A stretch of 64,000 nucleotides of DNA from an uncultured Bacteroidota bacterium. Its GTDB lineage: Bacteria; Bacteroidota; Bacteroidia; Flavobacteriales_F; PHOS-HE28. The position numbers were made by a program, and so were the translations under genes. The notes below the pieces were generated by a model. It searched no databases and was not told where the DNA came from. It saw nothing but the letters and a program-made list of their open reading frames with translations. The stretch's first letter is position 1. Each line of letters begins with the position of its first letter. Location of the stretch: positions 1 through 64,000 of the forward strand of contig CADEDY010000005.1 of the NCBI GenBank assembly GCA_902826215.1, written 5' to 3'. Below are positions 52,321-60,700 of this stretch, piece by piece.

Positions 52321-52338
52321 CCTCGGCGAGAGCCGAGG
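52321..52338 (+). promoter_or_regulatory. Hairpin in the cspA leader
   Basis: A perfect 7-base-pair stem closed by a GAGA tetraloop, ending 15 bases before the cspA ATG. Cold shock messages often carry leader structures that change with temperature; whether this one does is unknown. Confidence 0.55.
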
Positions 52339-52353
52339 GCAATACAAGCAGTA

Positions 52354-52545
52354 ATGTCAACAGGTACAGTTAAGTTCTTCAACACGGAGAAAGGTTTTGG
52401 TTTCATCACCCCTGACGAAGGCGGCAAAGACGTCTTCGTTCACAAGACCGGCACCCGTGGCCCGATCTTCGAAGGTGACAAAGTCACTTTCGATGTTGAG
52501 CAAAGCCCAAAAGGCCTCAACGCAGTGAACGTGGAGAAGGCCTAA
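52354..52545 (+). CDS. Cold shock protein (CspA family)
   Basis: A 63-residue single cold-shock domain that binds single-stranded nucleic acid and acts as an RNA chaperone. The motifs [19 protein letters not shown] (RNP1 KGFGFI) and DVFVHKTG (RNP2) are intact. The start MSTGTVKFF is standard; the longer open frame that begins at 51955 is not coding. A terminator with a GAAA loop follows 22 bases after the stop. The neighbours are two desaturases and an RNA-binding RRM protein, so a shared low-temperature response is likely (inference). Confidence 0.96.
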   Translation: MSTGTVKFFNTEKGFGFITPDEGGKDVFVHKTGTRGPIFEGDKVTFDVEQSPKGLNAVNVEKA

Positions 52546-52567
52546 GTTCCTCCCTCGATCAAGTTTC

Positions 52568-52593
52568 GAAGCCCTGGCGAAAGCCGGGGCTTC
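52568..52593 (+). terminator. Terminator after cspA
   Basis: An 11-base-pair stem with one G-T pair (52568-52578 with 52583-52593) and a stable GAAA tetraloop, 22 bases after the cspA stop. The following bases (GTCGTTCC) are only weakly T-rich. Confidence 0.75.
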
Positions 52594-52631
52594 GTCGTTC
52601 CGGTGCATGGATCGGGCACGTGTGGAACGCT

Positions 52632-53192
52632 TCACCCCATCGCAGGTTCGGGGGGAAAGACGATCAGCGGGCCTTGGGGATCGCTGCTCTTGGTGTACTT
52701 CGGGTAGAGCCTCCGGTACAGCACCAAGGTGAGTATCCCGGTGCTGAGCAGAAGGCACCATTGCAGCAAGGGTATCACCGTCATGCCACCGCTCAGCACC
52801 TTCGTTAGTCGCGCTGCGCTTCCGATCAACGCCAGTACGGCAACCCCTTCGTATACATCGCCTCGATGTTGATACACGGCGATCCCCAACATGATGGAGG
52901 AGAATGGAGTCAACTTGATGAGCGCGCGGAACATGGAGCGCCCATCCATCGTAGCGGGTATGTTCACGTAGATCTGCAGTGCAGCAGAAAGCACGATCAA
53001 CACCAAGAGGAACCGTTGTAAGCTGGCGTAGCGTGAACGAGCGGCGTTGGAGGCCAAGTGCCGCACCACATCCGCGATCTTCTTCTCCTTCACCAGGGGC
53101 CACTCCATCCGCAGCAGGTCGTATACCCCTTGTTTGGGATAGTCCAACGCGAGCAGCTCCTCCGCCTTTTCGCGTATGACCTTCTTCTTCAT
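52632..53192 (-). CDS. Hypothetical membrane protein
   Basis: A 186-residue protein of unknown function. The N-terminal 50 residues are charged and helical (KKKVIREKAEELLALDYPKQ, ADVVRHLASNAARSR). Four hydrophobic helices follow: about 59-77 (FLLVLIVLSAALQIYVN), 87-105, 114-130 and 140-158 (LLQWCLLLSTGILTLVLY). It ends in a short proline-rich tail. It lies on the minus strand between cspA and the second desaturase; a link to cold adaptation of membranes is only suggested by position. Confidence 0.7.
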   Translation of the reverse strand: MKKKVIREKAEELLALDYPKQGVYDLLRMEWPLVKEKKIADVVRHLASNAARSRYASLQRFLLVLIVLSAALQIYVNIPATMDGRSMFRALIKLTPFSSIMLGIAVYQHRGDVYEGVAVLALIGSAARLTKVLSGGMTVIPLLQWCLLLSTGILTLVLYRRLYPKYTKSSDPQGPLIVFPPEPAMG

Positions 53193-53370
53193 GTCGACAA
53201 AGTACCGCAGCTGCCGGGAATGTGGATGCTCCGCTCAGCCGCACGGTTTGCCGCTCGTGGATCTTGAACGACAGACCATGAACGTAGATTGGATTGCAAG
53301 CGACCTGAGTTGGACGTTGTGCTGTTCACAACCGGCCTATTGCGCCATCGGGGCTACTTGCACCATCGGT

Positions 53371-53378
53371 TACCTTTG
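53371..53378 (+). promoter_or_regulatory. Putative -7 promoter box of desaturase 2
   Basis: TACCTTTG, an exact consensus match, 21 bases before the ATG at 53400. Confidence 0.55.
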
Positions 53379-53399
53379 TGCCGCTACGGCACATTGCTC

Positions 53400-54473
53400 A
53401 TGTCACAACCCACTTTCGCAAAGACCGCCCCTGTCTTCTTTCAACGCCTCCGTGAAGTGACCGAGGCCTATTTCAAGGAGAACGACCTGAAGAAGACCGG
53501 TGACGCCCGCCTCTATTGGAAGACCGCCATCCTGCTCACCGCGCTGGTCGGGCTCTACGTGGTGCTGGTCTTCTTCACACCGGCCAACGTGTTGCTTGCC
53601 CTCGGGCTGTGCGCGCTGCTGGGCCTAGTGGTGGCGAGCATCGGCTTCAATGTGATGCATGATGGTGCGCACGGCAGCTACAGCAGCCGCAAGTGGGTGA
53701 ACGAGCTCATGGGCCACTCCCTCAACCTGCTCGGTGGCAGCGTTTACCTGTGGAAGTTGAAGCACAATGAGAACCATCACACCTTCACCAATGTGGAGGG
53801 CATGGACGATGACATCGATATCAAGCCATGGGTGCGCGTGCACGAGGGACAACCCAAGCATTGGTTCCACCGTTTCCAGCACATCTACGGATTGCTGCTC
53901 TACGGTCTTACCTATCTCTTCTGGGTCTTCTACAACGACCTCAAGAAGTACTTCAGCGGCAAGATCGCGGACCATACGAAGATGAAGCCGATGCACCTGA
54001 AGGAGCACATCATCTTTTGGATGACGAAGGTCTCCTACGTGGCCGTCTTCATCGTGCTGCCCATGTTCTTCGCGGGTGTGGTGCCCACGTTGATCGGTTA
54101 TGGCGTGATGGTCTTCGTCACAGGCGTGTTCATCGCTGTCGTGTTCCAATTGGCACATGTCGTGGAGCACGCTGATTTCGTGCATCCTCCCACGGACGGC
54201 CACCACATCGAGAGCGAGTGGGCCATCCACCAAGTGAACACCACGGTGAACTTCGCCACGCACAACAAGCTGTGGAACTGGCTCTTCGGTGGCCTGAACT
54301 TCCAGGTGGAGCATCACCTTTTCCCGCGCATCAGCCACGTACACTACCCGGAGATCAACAAGCGGCTGAAGCAGGTGTGCGCGGAGTTCGGGGTCAAGTA
54401 CCGCGAGTTCCCGAGCCTGCGCAGCGCGCTGTGGTCGCACCTGGTGTACCTGCGCCAGGTGGGCATGGCCTAA
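53400..54473 (+). CDS. Membrane fatty acid desaturase (acyl-lipid type), copy 2
   Basis: A 357-residue di-iron membrane desaturase, paralogous to the one at 50943. Histidine boxes: HDGAH at 87-91, HNENHH at 122-127 and QVEHH near residue 300 (FQVEHHLFPRISHVHYPEIN). Again the third box begins with Q, and no cytochrome b5 domain is fused. Shared phrases with copy 1 include VNELMGHSLNLLGG against [14 protein letters not shown]. The start at 53400 (MSQPTFAKTA) follows an exact promoter box; the open frame upstream from 53289 is not credible. Having two copies suggests different double-bond positions or different regulation. Confidence 0.92.
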   Translation: MSQPTFAKTAPVFFQRLREVTEAYFKENDLKKTGDARLYWKTAILLTALVGLYVVLVFFTPANVLLALGLCALLGLVVASIGFNVMHDGAHGSYSSRKWVNELMGHSLNLLGGSVYLWKLKHNENHHTFTNVEGMDDDIDIKPWVRVHEGQPKHWFHRFQHIYGLLLYGLTYLFWVFYNDLKKYFSGKIADHTKMKPMHLKEHIIFWMTKVSYVAVFIVLPMFFAGVVPTLIGYGVMVFVTGVFIAVVFQLAHVVEHADFVHPPTDGHHIESEWAIHQVNTTVNFATHNKLWNWLFGGLNFQVEHHLFPRISHVHYPEINKRLKQVCAEFGVKYREFPSLRSALWSHLVYLRQVGMA

Positions 54474-54482
54474 TTAGGACGG

Positions 54483-55931
54483 TCACTCCTTGATGAAGGT
54501 CGATCGGAAGGTCGTCGATCCTGCCGTCACCCGAATGGCATGGATGCCGGGCTTCAGCGCTGCGATCCCGATCGTCGCGGTGCCCTGTTGACCAAGTGTT
54601 GTCCTGCGCGTGATGATCGTCCGTCCCCGGGCATCCACGATGTCCAGCTCGACCAACCCGCCCGGAGCCGGGTCCAAGGTGATCCGCAACTGATCGGTCG
54701 CCGGGTTCGGTTGGATGCGGACAGCGTGATCCAGGCCATCCATCCCCAGCATGGCCGAAACCCGATCCACCTCCCATCGGAACAGGACCGCCCCGCCGAA
54801 ACGCGAGTAGTAGGGCTGGGGCGGGAATACAATGAAGCTGTTGTTGAGGTAGCAGACCGCGACGAGGTCACCGAACACATCCACGCCCCAAGCCGCCGCC
54901 GTGTCGTTCGGCAGGATGTGACCACCGACGAGGGTCGGTTCATCCGGGACGCTCACGTCGTAGATCAACACCTCACTGTCACCACCGCTCAGGAAGAGCA
55001 GGCTGTCACCCTGTGCCAGTACCGCTTCGTTCGTATGCCCATCACTCCCGAACCACGAGGCGCCGATACAGTTCCAAGGGTTCGTCCAGTTCACCTGGCT
55101 CATCGCGGAAGGGTCGGTGATGTCCACCACCTCGAAGCCGCAGAAGTCCGTCGTGATGATCGCACGATCACCTTTGATCACGACGTTGTTGTATGCGCAT
55201 GGGGTCAAGGCCGGCTGCTGCGGGTTGAGGTAACGCCCCACTTCTTGCATGTCCGCGGGATCGCTGATGTCGATCGCGCGCAGCGCACCGGCGTCGTAGC
55301 AGAGCACCAGCAGGTCATTCTGCACCGCCATGCCGCGGGCGTTCGGTGCATAGGCAACGAGACCCGGCCACTCCGGATCGGGAAGGAAGGAGCCGAGGTA
55401 GGTGATGTTCGCTGGATCCGCGATGTCGAACGCCACCACGCCGTCCTCCATAGCACCTAGGAATGCCCGATCATCCTGCAGGAGGATGATAGCCGCGCCG
55501 GTGGTGAAAGCGCTGCCGCCGTCCCAACGGTCCAACAGCGCGGGTGTCGTCGGATCGCTGATGTCCACCGTCGCGAAGGCCGTTCCCTGCGTGTCATCAT
55601 TGAAGCCGCCGAGCGCCAGGTACAGCACTTCGCCGCGCTGTTCCAGGTTCATGGCGTTGGTGCCTCCCAGTTCGGCCCGGGTGAGCGTATCCACCGCAAT
55701 GGGCTGCGACGGATCACTGATGTCGAGCGTCACCAGACCGAGGTTCCAACACGCCATGTACAGGTAGTCCCTGCCCATTCGGTCCATCCGGCACGAATAG
55801 GAACTGTTGGAGATGGTGCCGATGGAATACGCATGCTGGTAACGCCCGAGTTCCGTGATCAGGACCGTATCCACCTGTGCGCACAAGGACATGCTTGAGC
55901 ACAGGACAAGAAGCGCGAGGGTGCGAAGCAT
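54483..55931 (-). CDS. LVIVD-repeat secreted protein with T9SS sorting domain
   Basis: A 482-residue exported protein (signal peptide MLRTLALLVLCSSMSLCA|Q). The body is built of repeats of the LVIVD type, which fold as beta-propeller blades: GLVTLDISDPSQPIAVDTL, FATVDISDPTTPALLDRW, VVAFDIADPANITYLGSF, LRAIDISDPADMQEVGRY, FEVVDITDPSAMSQV and VLIYDVSVPDEPTLVGGH. About six or seven blades span residues 60-360. The C-terminus is a type A T9SS domain (RIQPNPATDQLRITL, LVELDIVDARGRTI, GIHAIRVTAGSTTF). Probably a surface protein of unknown ligand. It ends ten bases from desaturase 2 and starts ten bases after the MuiA gene. Confidence 0.9.
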   Translation of the reverse strand: MLRTLALLVLCSSMSLCAQVDTVLITELGRYQHAYSIGTISNSSYSCRMDRMGRDYLYMACWNLGLVTLDISDPSQPIAVDTLTRAELGGTNAMNLEQRGEVLYLALGGFNDDTQGTAFATVDISDPTTPALLDRWDGGSAFTTGAAIILLQDDRAFLGAMEDGVVAFDIADPANITYLGSFLPDPEWPGLVAYAPNARGMAVQNDLLVLCYDAGALRAIDISDPADMQEVGRYLNPQQPALTPCAYNNVVIKGDRAIITTDFCGFEVVDITDPSAMSQVNWTNPWNCIGASWFGSDGHTNEAVLAQGDSLLFLSGGDSEVLIYDVSVPDEPTLVGGHILPNDTAAAWGVDVFGDLVAVCYLNNSFIVFPPQPYYSRFGGAVLFRWEVDRVSAMLGMDGLDHAVRIQPNPATDQLRITLDPAPGGLVELDIVDARGRTIITRRTTLGQQGTATIGIAALKPGIHAIRVTAGSTTFRSTFIKE

Positions 55932-55940
55932 GGTTGGAAG

Positions 55941-57557
55941 TTACTCCAACACCACCGGCATCTCCTTCGGGTGCTTCACGGTGTAACTGAACCCGAGTTT
56001 CTTGCTCTCCTTTGGAGCCATGGTGACGTTCCAGGTCAGCAGGCCTGTTTGTTCGTTCACATTTGCTCCCCCTTTCTCTTCCAACTTCACTTCGATCTCG
56101 CCTTGTGGGCTCAGCGGGTATTGATCGCGCACCTCCAGGTCGATCGCCGTGCTCTTCGTGTTCCGCACAGTGATATCCCAACCGATGGTGACCGTGCGCT
56201 TGCTGCCGATCGTTGCCTTCTCGTTGGTGCTTTTCCGACGGACACGCTCCACGGCCACGCCCTTGTCGCGGCCTAGCGAGATCTCCAAGGTGTCCTTCGG
56301 GATGTCCAATTGAAGGAAGCTCTGTCCGACGTAGGTGCCTTCGAAGAATACGTTCGCTTGGCCGGGTAACAGGTTGAGGTCTTCCCAACCCGTGGTGCGC
56401 GCATAGAGGAAGGCGTCCTTGTCGTACTTCGGTGTGGTGTAGTGCTTATAGGTAGCTGCTACTTCATGGCTCTTCACTCCGATCATGTGTGGTGTGCCAT
56501 CGCTGGGTACACTGAACGGGGTTTGGATCTCGAATTCGATGGTGGTCGTTCGGTTGGCGACCGTATTCCAGACGATGCCGGATGCTTCTTTATCCTCCAT
56601 CAGCTGAACGCTTTCTCCTGATGTGGCGCTGGGGGCCATATCGAACTGCGCCCTCTGTTTCGGAGCCCTGCTGCTTATGGCTTCTGTTCGCAGGATCTGC
56701 GGCATGTACAAGACCCAAGGGTTCATCGTCGGCATCACACCACCAAGTGTCGGGTTGCCACTGCTCAGGCTCAGGTCCACCTTGTCCCAATCCTCACCGG
56801 TATTGTTCGTCACCTGAGCCTTCATCAACAGTTCGATGGGTTTGCCCACACCCGTGGCGCGCAGGTCGTAGGCAGGTGTCCAACCCGCATTGCCAACGAA
56901 GTAGCTGACCGTGAAACTCGCGCTCACCTCAACGGTGCTGCTGATCTCCACCACCACTTCACTGGTCGGCCGTGGAGCTTGGGCTTGGAGCTGTTGCACC
57001 TGTTGGCGCAGCTTCTCAGCCTCTTCGTGCAGGCCGGTCAATTTCTCCTGCTGAGCCAGCCAATTGGTCTTCGTCACCTTCAGGCGTTCCCGCACATAGT
57101 CGTTCACGGCGGTGAGCTGGCCGGCAGTGAGGCCGTTCTGCTGGCCTCCGATACTGGCGTTCTTCTGGAGCAATTGTTCCTCGTTCACCCATACATCCTG
57201 CATGGCTTTTTCGTAGGCGTAGTCCTTTTCCAATTTCTTTATCCGGGTCTGCAGGTCTTCCAGTTCCTTCTTCTGCGGACTTTCACTCAGGTAGTTGATC
57301 CGATGGTTCACGCTGAGGATGGTGTATCCTCCTTTTCCGGTCACTTGGATGCTCTGGGGATCGACTCCTTGTGCCAGCCCCGTGAAAACGAACGTGCTGG
57401 TCCCGATCGGGACGCGGGCATTCGCCGTTCGGGAAACCTGAGCCCCGCTTAGGAAAACCTTGGCATCGCTGATCCGACTGGTGATGGGCTTTTCGCCTTC
57501 CGCGCTGAACGCTGAAAGGAAGAGCGTGGTGAAGAGAAGGGTGATCGACGTACGCAT
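55941..57557 (-). CDS. Mucoidy inhibitor MuiA-family protein (DUF4140/DUF4139)
   Basis: A 538-residue exported protein with a signal peptide ending near FSAEGEKP (residues 1-20). An N-terminal DUF4140-like domain (about 25-125; ITSRISDAKVFLSGAQVSRTA in parts, TSTFVFTGLAQGVDPQSIQV) is followed by a coiled coil (about 150-190; QEKLTGLHEEAEKLRQQVQQLQ) and a DUF4139 domain (about 205-538; SYFVGNAGWTPAYDLRATGV, TNNTGEDWDKVDLSLSSGNP). The family name comes from a protein that represses mucoid growth when overexpressed; the molecular role is unknown. It starts a probable two-gene unit with the LVIVD protein. Confidence 0.88.
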   Translation of the reverse strand: MRTSITLLFTTLFLSAFSAEGEKPITSRISDAKVFLSGAQVSRTANARVPIGTSTFVFTGLAQGVDPQSIQVTGKGGYTILSVNHRINYLSESPQKKELEDLQTRIKKLEKDYAYEKAMQDVWVNEEQLLQKNASIGGQQNGLTAGQLTAVNDYVRERLKVTKTNWLAQQEKLTGLHEEAEKLRQQVQQLQAQAPRPTSEVVVEISSTVEVSASFTVSYFVGNAGWTPAYDLRATGVGKPIELLMKAQVTNNTGEDWDKVDLSLSSGNPTLGGVMPTMNPWVLYMPQILRTEAISSRAPKQRAQFDMAPSATSGESVQLMEDKEASGIVWNTVANRTTTIEFEIQTPFSVPSDGTPHMIGVKSHEVAATYKHYTTPKYDKDAFLYARTTGWEDLNLLPGQANVFFEGTYVGQSFLQLDIPKDTLEISLGRDKGVAVERVRRKSTNEKATIGSKRTVTIGWDITVRNTKSTAIDLEVRDQYPLSPQGEIEVKLEEKGGANVNEQTGLLTWNVTMAPKESKKLGFSYTVKHPKEMPVVLE

Positions 57558-57685
57558 GGAATGAAGTTGTGGTGAAGGTAGCGGCTCGTGCCGCTACCGA
57601 TCAGTAGTACACGCGATCATCGTGCCGGTTCGATCGGTTCCGGTTCGGATAGGTTCCTGACCGGTCATGGCTGGTCCAGAATGCA

Positions 57686-57715
57686 GAACCCCCGCCCTGG
57701 AAGGGGCGGGGGTTC
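57686..57715 (-). terminator. Hairpin terminator after the cysteine-rich repeat protein
   Basis: A perfect 12-base-pair GC-rich stem (57686-57697 with 57704-57715) 34 bases after the stop of the 1236-residue gene. No U-run follows on the minus strand, so termination may need another factor. Confidence 0.6.
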
Positions 57716-57748
57716 GCTTAGAATGGCCTTTCGGCGATCCGAGGGTGC

Positions 57749-60700
57749 TTACGGCTGCACCACAAGGCGCTCCGTGTAGGTCTTATCACCAGCGGTGATG
57801 TTGACCATGTACAGACCTCCGCTGAGGTCACCGTTGAGTTCTACTACGCTGTTCAAGAAACCGTCCTGTACAGCGATCGAGCGGGCGGCAACGCGCTTAC
57901 CCGTCATGTCGAAGATGTCCATCGTCACCGTGCGCACATCAGCACCCACCTCGCTGAGGGAGATGAAGACCTGGTCGCCACGGTTCGGGTTCGGATACAT
58001 CGTCAGTCGAGCTTCGCCGGATGCGATGTTGCTGGTCGACTGTGGTGCGAGCGTTGCGCCACTGCAAGGAGCGATGGTCACGGTGCAAACCTCACCCCAT
58101 GGTGCGTAAGGCACGGCAGGGGCCGGTGTATCGATGCACCATGTGGCACCGTTGTCCTTGCTCACTCGTACATCCACGCTATAGGTAACGCCGCACTCCA
58201 GGGCAGGGGCATCGGTCCAGTAGAGTGGCATCACGTAGGTGTTACGCTCGCGGATCACTTCGTAACCCAACGATTCGTTGCGGAAGCGGAACTGGTAGCG
58301 GAGCAAGCTGGCGTTCACCGCAGGGATGAACTGTGGCGGCGTCGCATAGATCGTGTTTCCGTTGCCGAAGTTGCGGGTTACGCCGCAGCTGAACTTGGAA
58401 CCAGCGGCATCCTGCAACTTGATCAATGGGCATGCAGCACGCGCTGGATCCAATTGGAAGCGGCATGCTGGGCCGAACTCCTGGTTCACACCGGCCACAC
58501 GGTTCCGTACACGCACGTTCAAAAGCACGTTTGCAGGAATGTGCGGGGTCGTTGGGGTGTTCACCCATCCGTTGATCTGGAAGTGGCAAGCGCGCGTTGC
58601 ACCGCTGCCGTAACCATCGCTGGTAGCGTGGCTGCGGAAACGACGGTAGCTGTACGTTCCGTTCGGATCGAAGAACCAGAAGACGTAACCGCTAGTGGCA
58701 TTGCTCACCCCGAATTGTGCGCTCACGGCCGCATCGGCAGAAGCGACCACGAAACGGTTCGGCGCCCAATCCTCCTTATCGCAACTGGAGTCGATCAAAC
58801 GACCGGTTCCCAGTGGCAAGCAGAAGCCTTGTGCAGCATTCACAGCACTGACCGAACCGGTGGAGAAGTTGTTGCTGTTGTCGATGATGCGGAGTCCGGA
58901 TGCTTCTTCACGCAGGATGTAGCCACCGTTGGAGATACCATCTCCAGCGGAATCCAACACGCGCAGTGCGTAGCAACCTTGTGCCAAGCAGCAGTTCTCA
59001 GAAACATTGCTGTTCGCTGGATAGCTGCCTGCGCCGGTGCACAGCGCAGCTCCACCACCTTGTGGGATGATCTCCCAGCTGGTCTGTGCAGGCTGTCCGT
59101 CGGTCTCGATCTCGATGGTCACGATCTCCGTGCAGTTGCCGATCGGCGTGCCAACGCACAGGCAGTTCGTGTCGTACGCATCGTTGATGGTCGTAGCAAG
59201 TCCGTCGTTGCAGGAGGTGCCTGGCAATGCAGTGCCGCCAACAACTCCGAGGCAATCGATCAACTGACCAGCGCACATGCAATCCACACCATATACATCG
59301 CTACCGGTCGTGGCAAGTCCGTCATCGCAAGGCGTGCCAGGAAGAGCCGTTCCACCAGGGGTTCCAGCGCAATCCAAAGGCAGCCCAGCACAAACGCAAT
59401 CCACACCGTAAACGTCGTTGCCGGTTCCGCTGTTACCGTCGTCACAAGGTGATCCCGGTACAGCTGGGCCGTCGAGAACGCCCTCGCAATCCAAGGTGCC
59501 AACAGGTGTTCCAGCGCAAACGCAACCGGTCAACCAGATGTCGTTCACGGTCGACGCGTTCAAGTCATTGCAAGCCGTTCCCACCACTGCGGTGCCATTC
59601 ACCACGCCAAGACAGTCGGTGCAGCTTGCATCTGGTACAAGGCCGGTCGTGCCTCCAGCGCAAACACCGCATGCATCAACGGCAGCTGTTCCGTTCACTA
59701 CGCCTGCACAGTCCGTGCAAGAAGCGTCGGGGATCAGGCCGGTCGTTCCACCTGCGCAAACGCCGCAAGCATCGACAGCGGCCGTTCCGTTCACCACGCC
59801 AGCACAGTCCGTGCAGCTTGCGTCAGGCACGAGTCCTGTTGTTCCACCAGCGCAAACACCGCAGGCATCGATAGCAGCTGTTCCATTTGGAACGCCCGCG
59901 CAATCAACACCTACTGGGGTTCCTTGACAAACGCAACCGGTCAACCAGATGTCGTTCTCAGTCAATGCGTTCAAGTCATCACATGCGGTTCCGACCACTG
60001 CGGTTCCGTTCACCACACCTAGGCAGTCGGTGCAGGAAGCATCAGGTGTGATCCCGGTGTTTCCACCAGCGCAAACTCCGCAGGCATCCACAGCAGCGGT
60101 ACCGTTCACTACACCAGCACAGTCCGTGCATGGAGCATCAGGAACGATCCCGGTGTTTCCACCAGCGCAAACTCCGCAAGCATCCACAGCCGCGGTACCG
60201 TTCACTACACCAGCACAGTCCGTGCATGAAGCATCAGGAACGATCCCGGTGTTACCACCGGCGCAAACTCCGCAAGCATCCACAGCCGCGGTACCGTTCA
60301 CTACACCAGCGCAGTCGGTGCAGGAAGCATCAGGAACGATCCCCGTGGTACCACCGGCGCAAACTCCGCAAGCATCCACAGCGGCTGTTCCGTTCACGAC
60401 ACCAGCACAGTCGGTGCAGGAAGCATCAGGAACGATCCCTGTGTTACCACCGGCGCAAACTCCGCAAGCATCCACAGCGGCTGTACCGTTCACGACTCCA
60501 GCACAATCCGTGCAGGAGGCATCAGGAACGATCCCTGTCGTACCGCCCGCACAAACACCACAAGCATCAATGGCTGCTGTTCCACCAGGAACGCCAGCGC
60601 AGTCGTTGACCTGTGCTTGAGGGTAAGTGAGAAAAGGCGAAACCACCTCGGTCTGGATCGGGTTGGACCAAACGTAGAATTCGTTCTCACCGGTCGGGCT

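Larger units (their letters stand above)
52032..52353. other. Shared regulatory stretch between desaturase 1 and cspA
   Basis: A 322-base divergent intergenic region without a gene. It holds a minus-strand -7 box (52185), a weak plus-strand box TATTCTTG at 52240-52247, and two hairpins in the presumed cspA leader: CCGGT/ACCGG at 52297-52312 and CCTCGGC-GAGA-GCCGAGG at 52321-52338. Open frames running through it have no family features. Confidence 0.5.

Noticed and set aside
51955-52353. N-terminal extension of the cold shock frame
   Set aside because: Cold shock proteins start at MSTGTVKFF; the extension overlaps the divergent desaturase and its promoter.
57605-57670. Possible tRNA-like segment (GGTTCGATC-type motif)
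   Set aside because: The surrounding bases do not form a cloverleaf by eye: no acceptor stem or anticodon arm can be paired.
59582-60568. CRISPR array
   Set aside because: The repeats are contiguous 96-base units without unique spacers and encode protein.
59418-60620. Long plus-strand open frames with PPAQTPQASTAAVPF repeats
   Set aside because: They are the reverse of the cysteine-rich repeat units; the minus-strand frame has a signal peptide and a T9SS domain and is the real gene.
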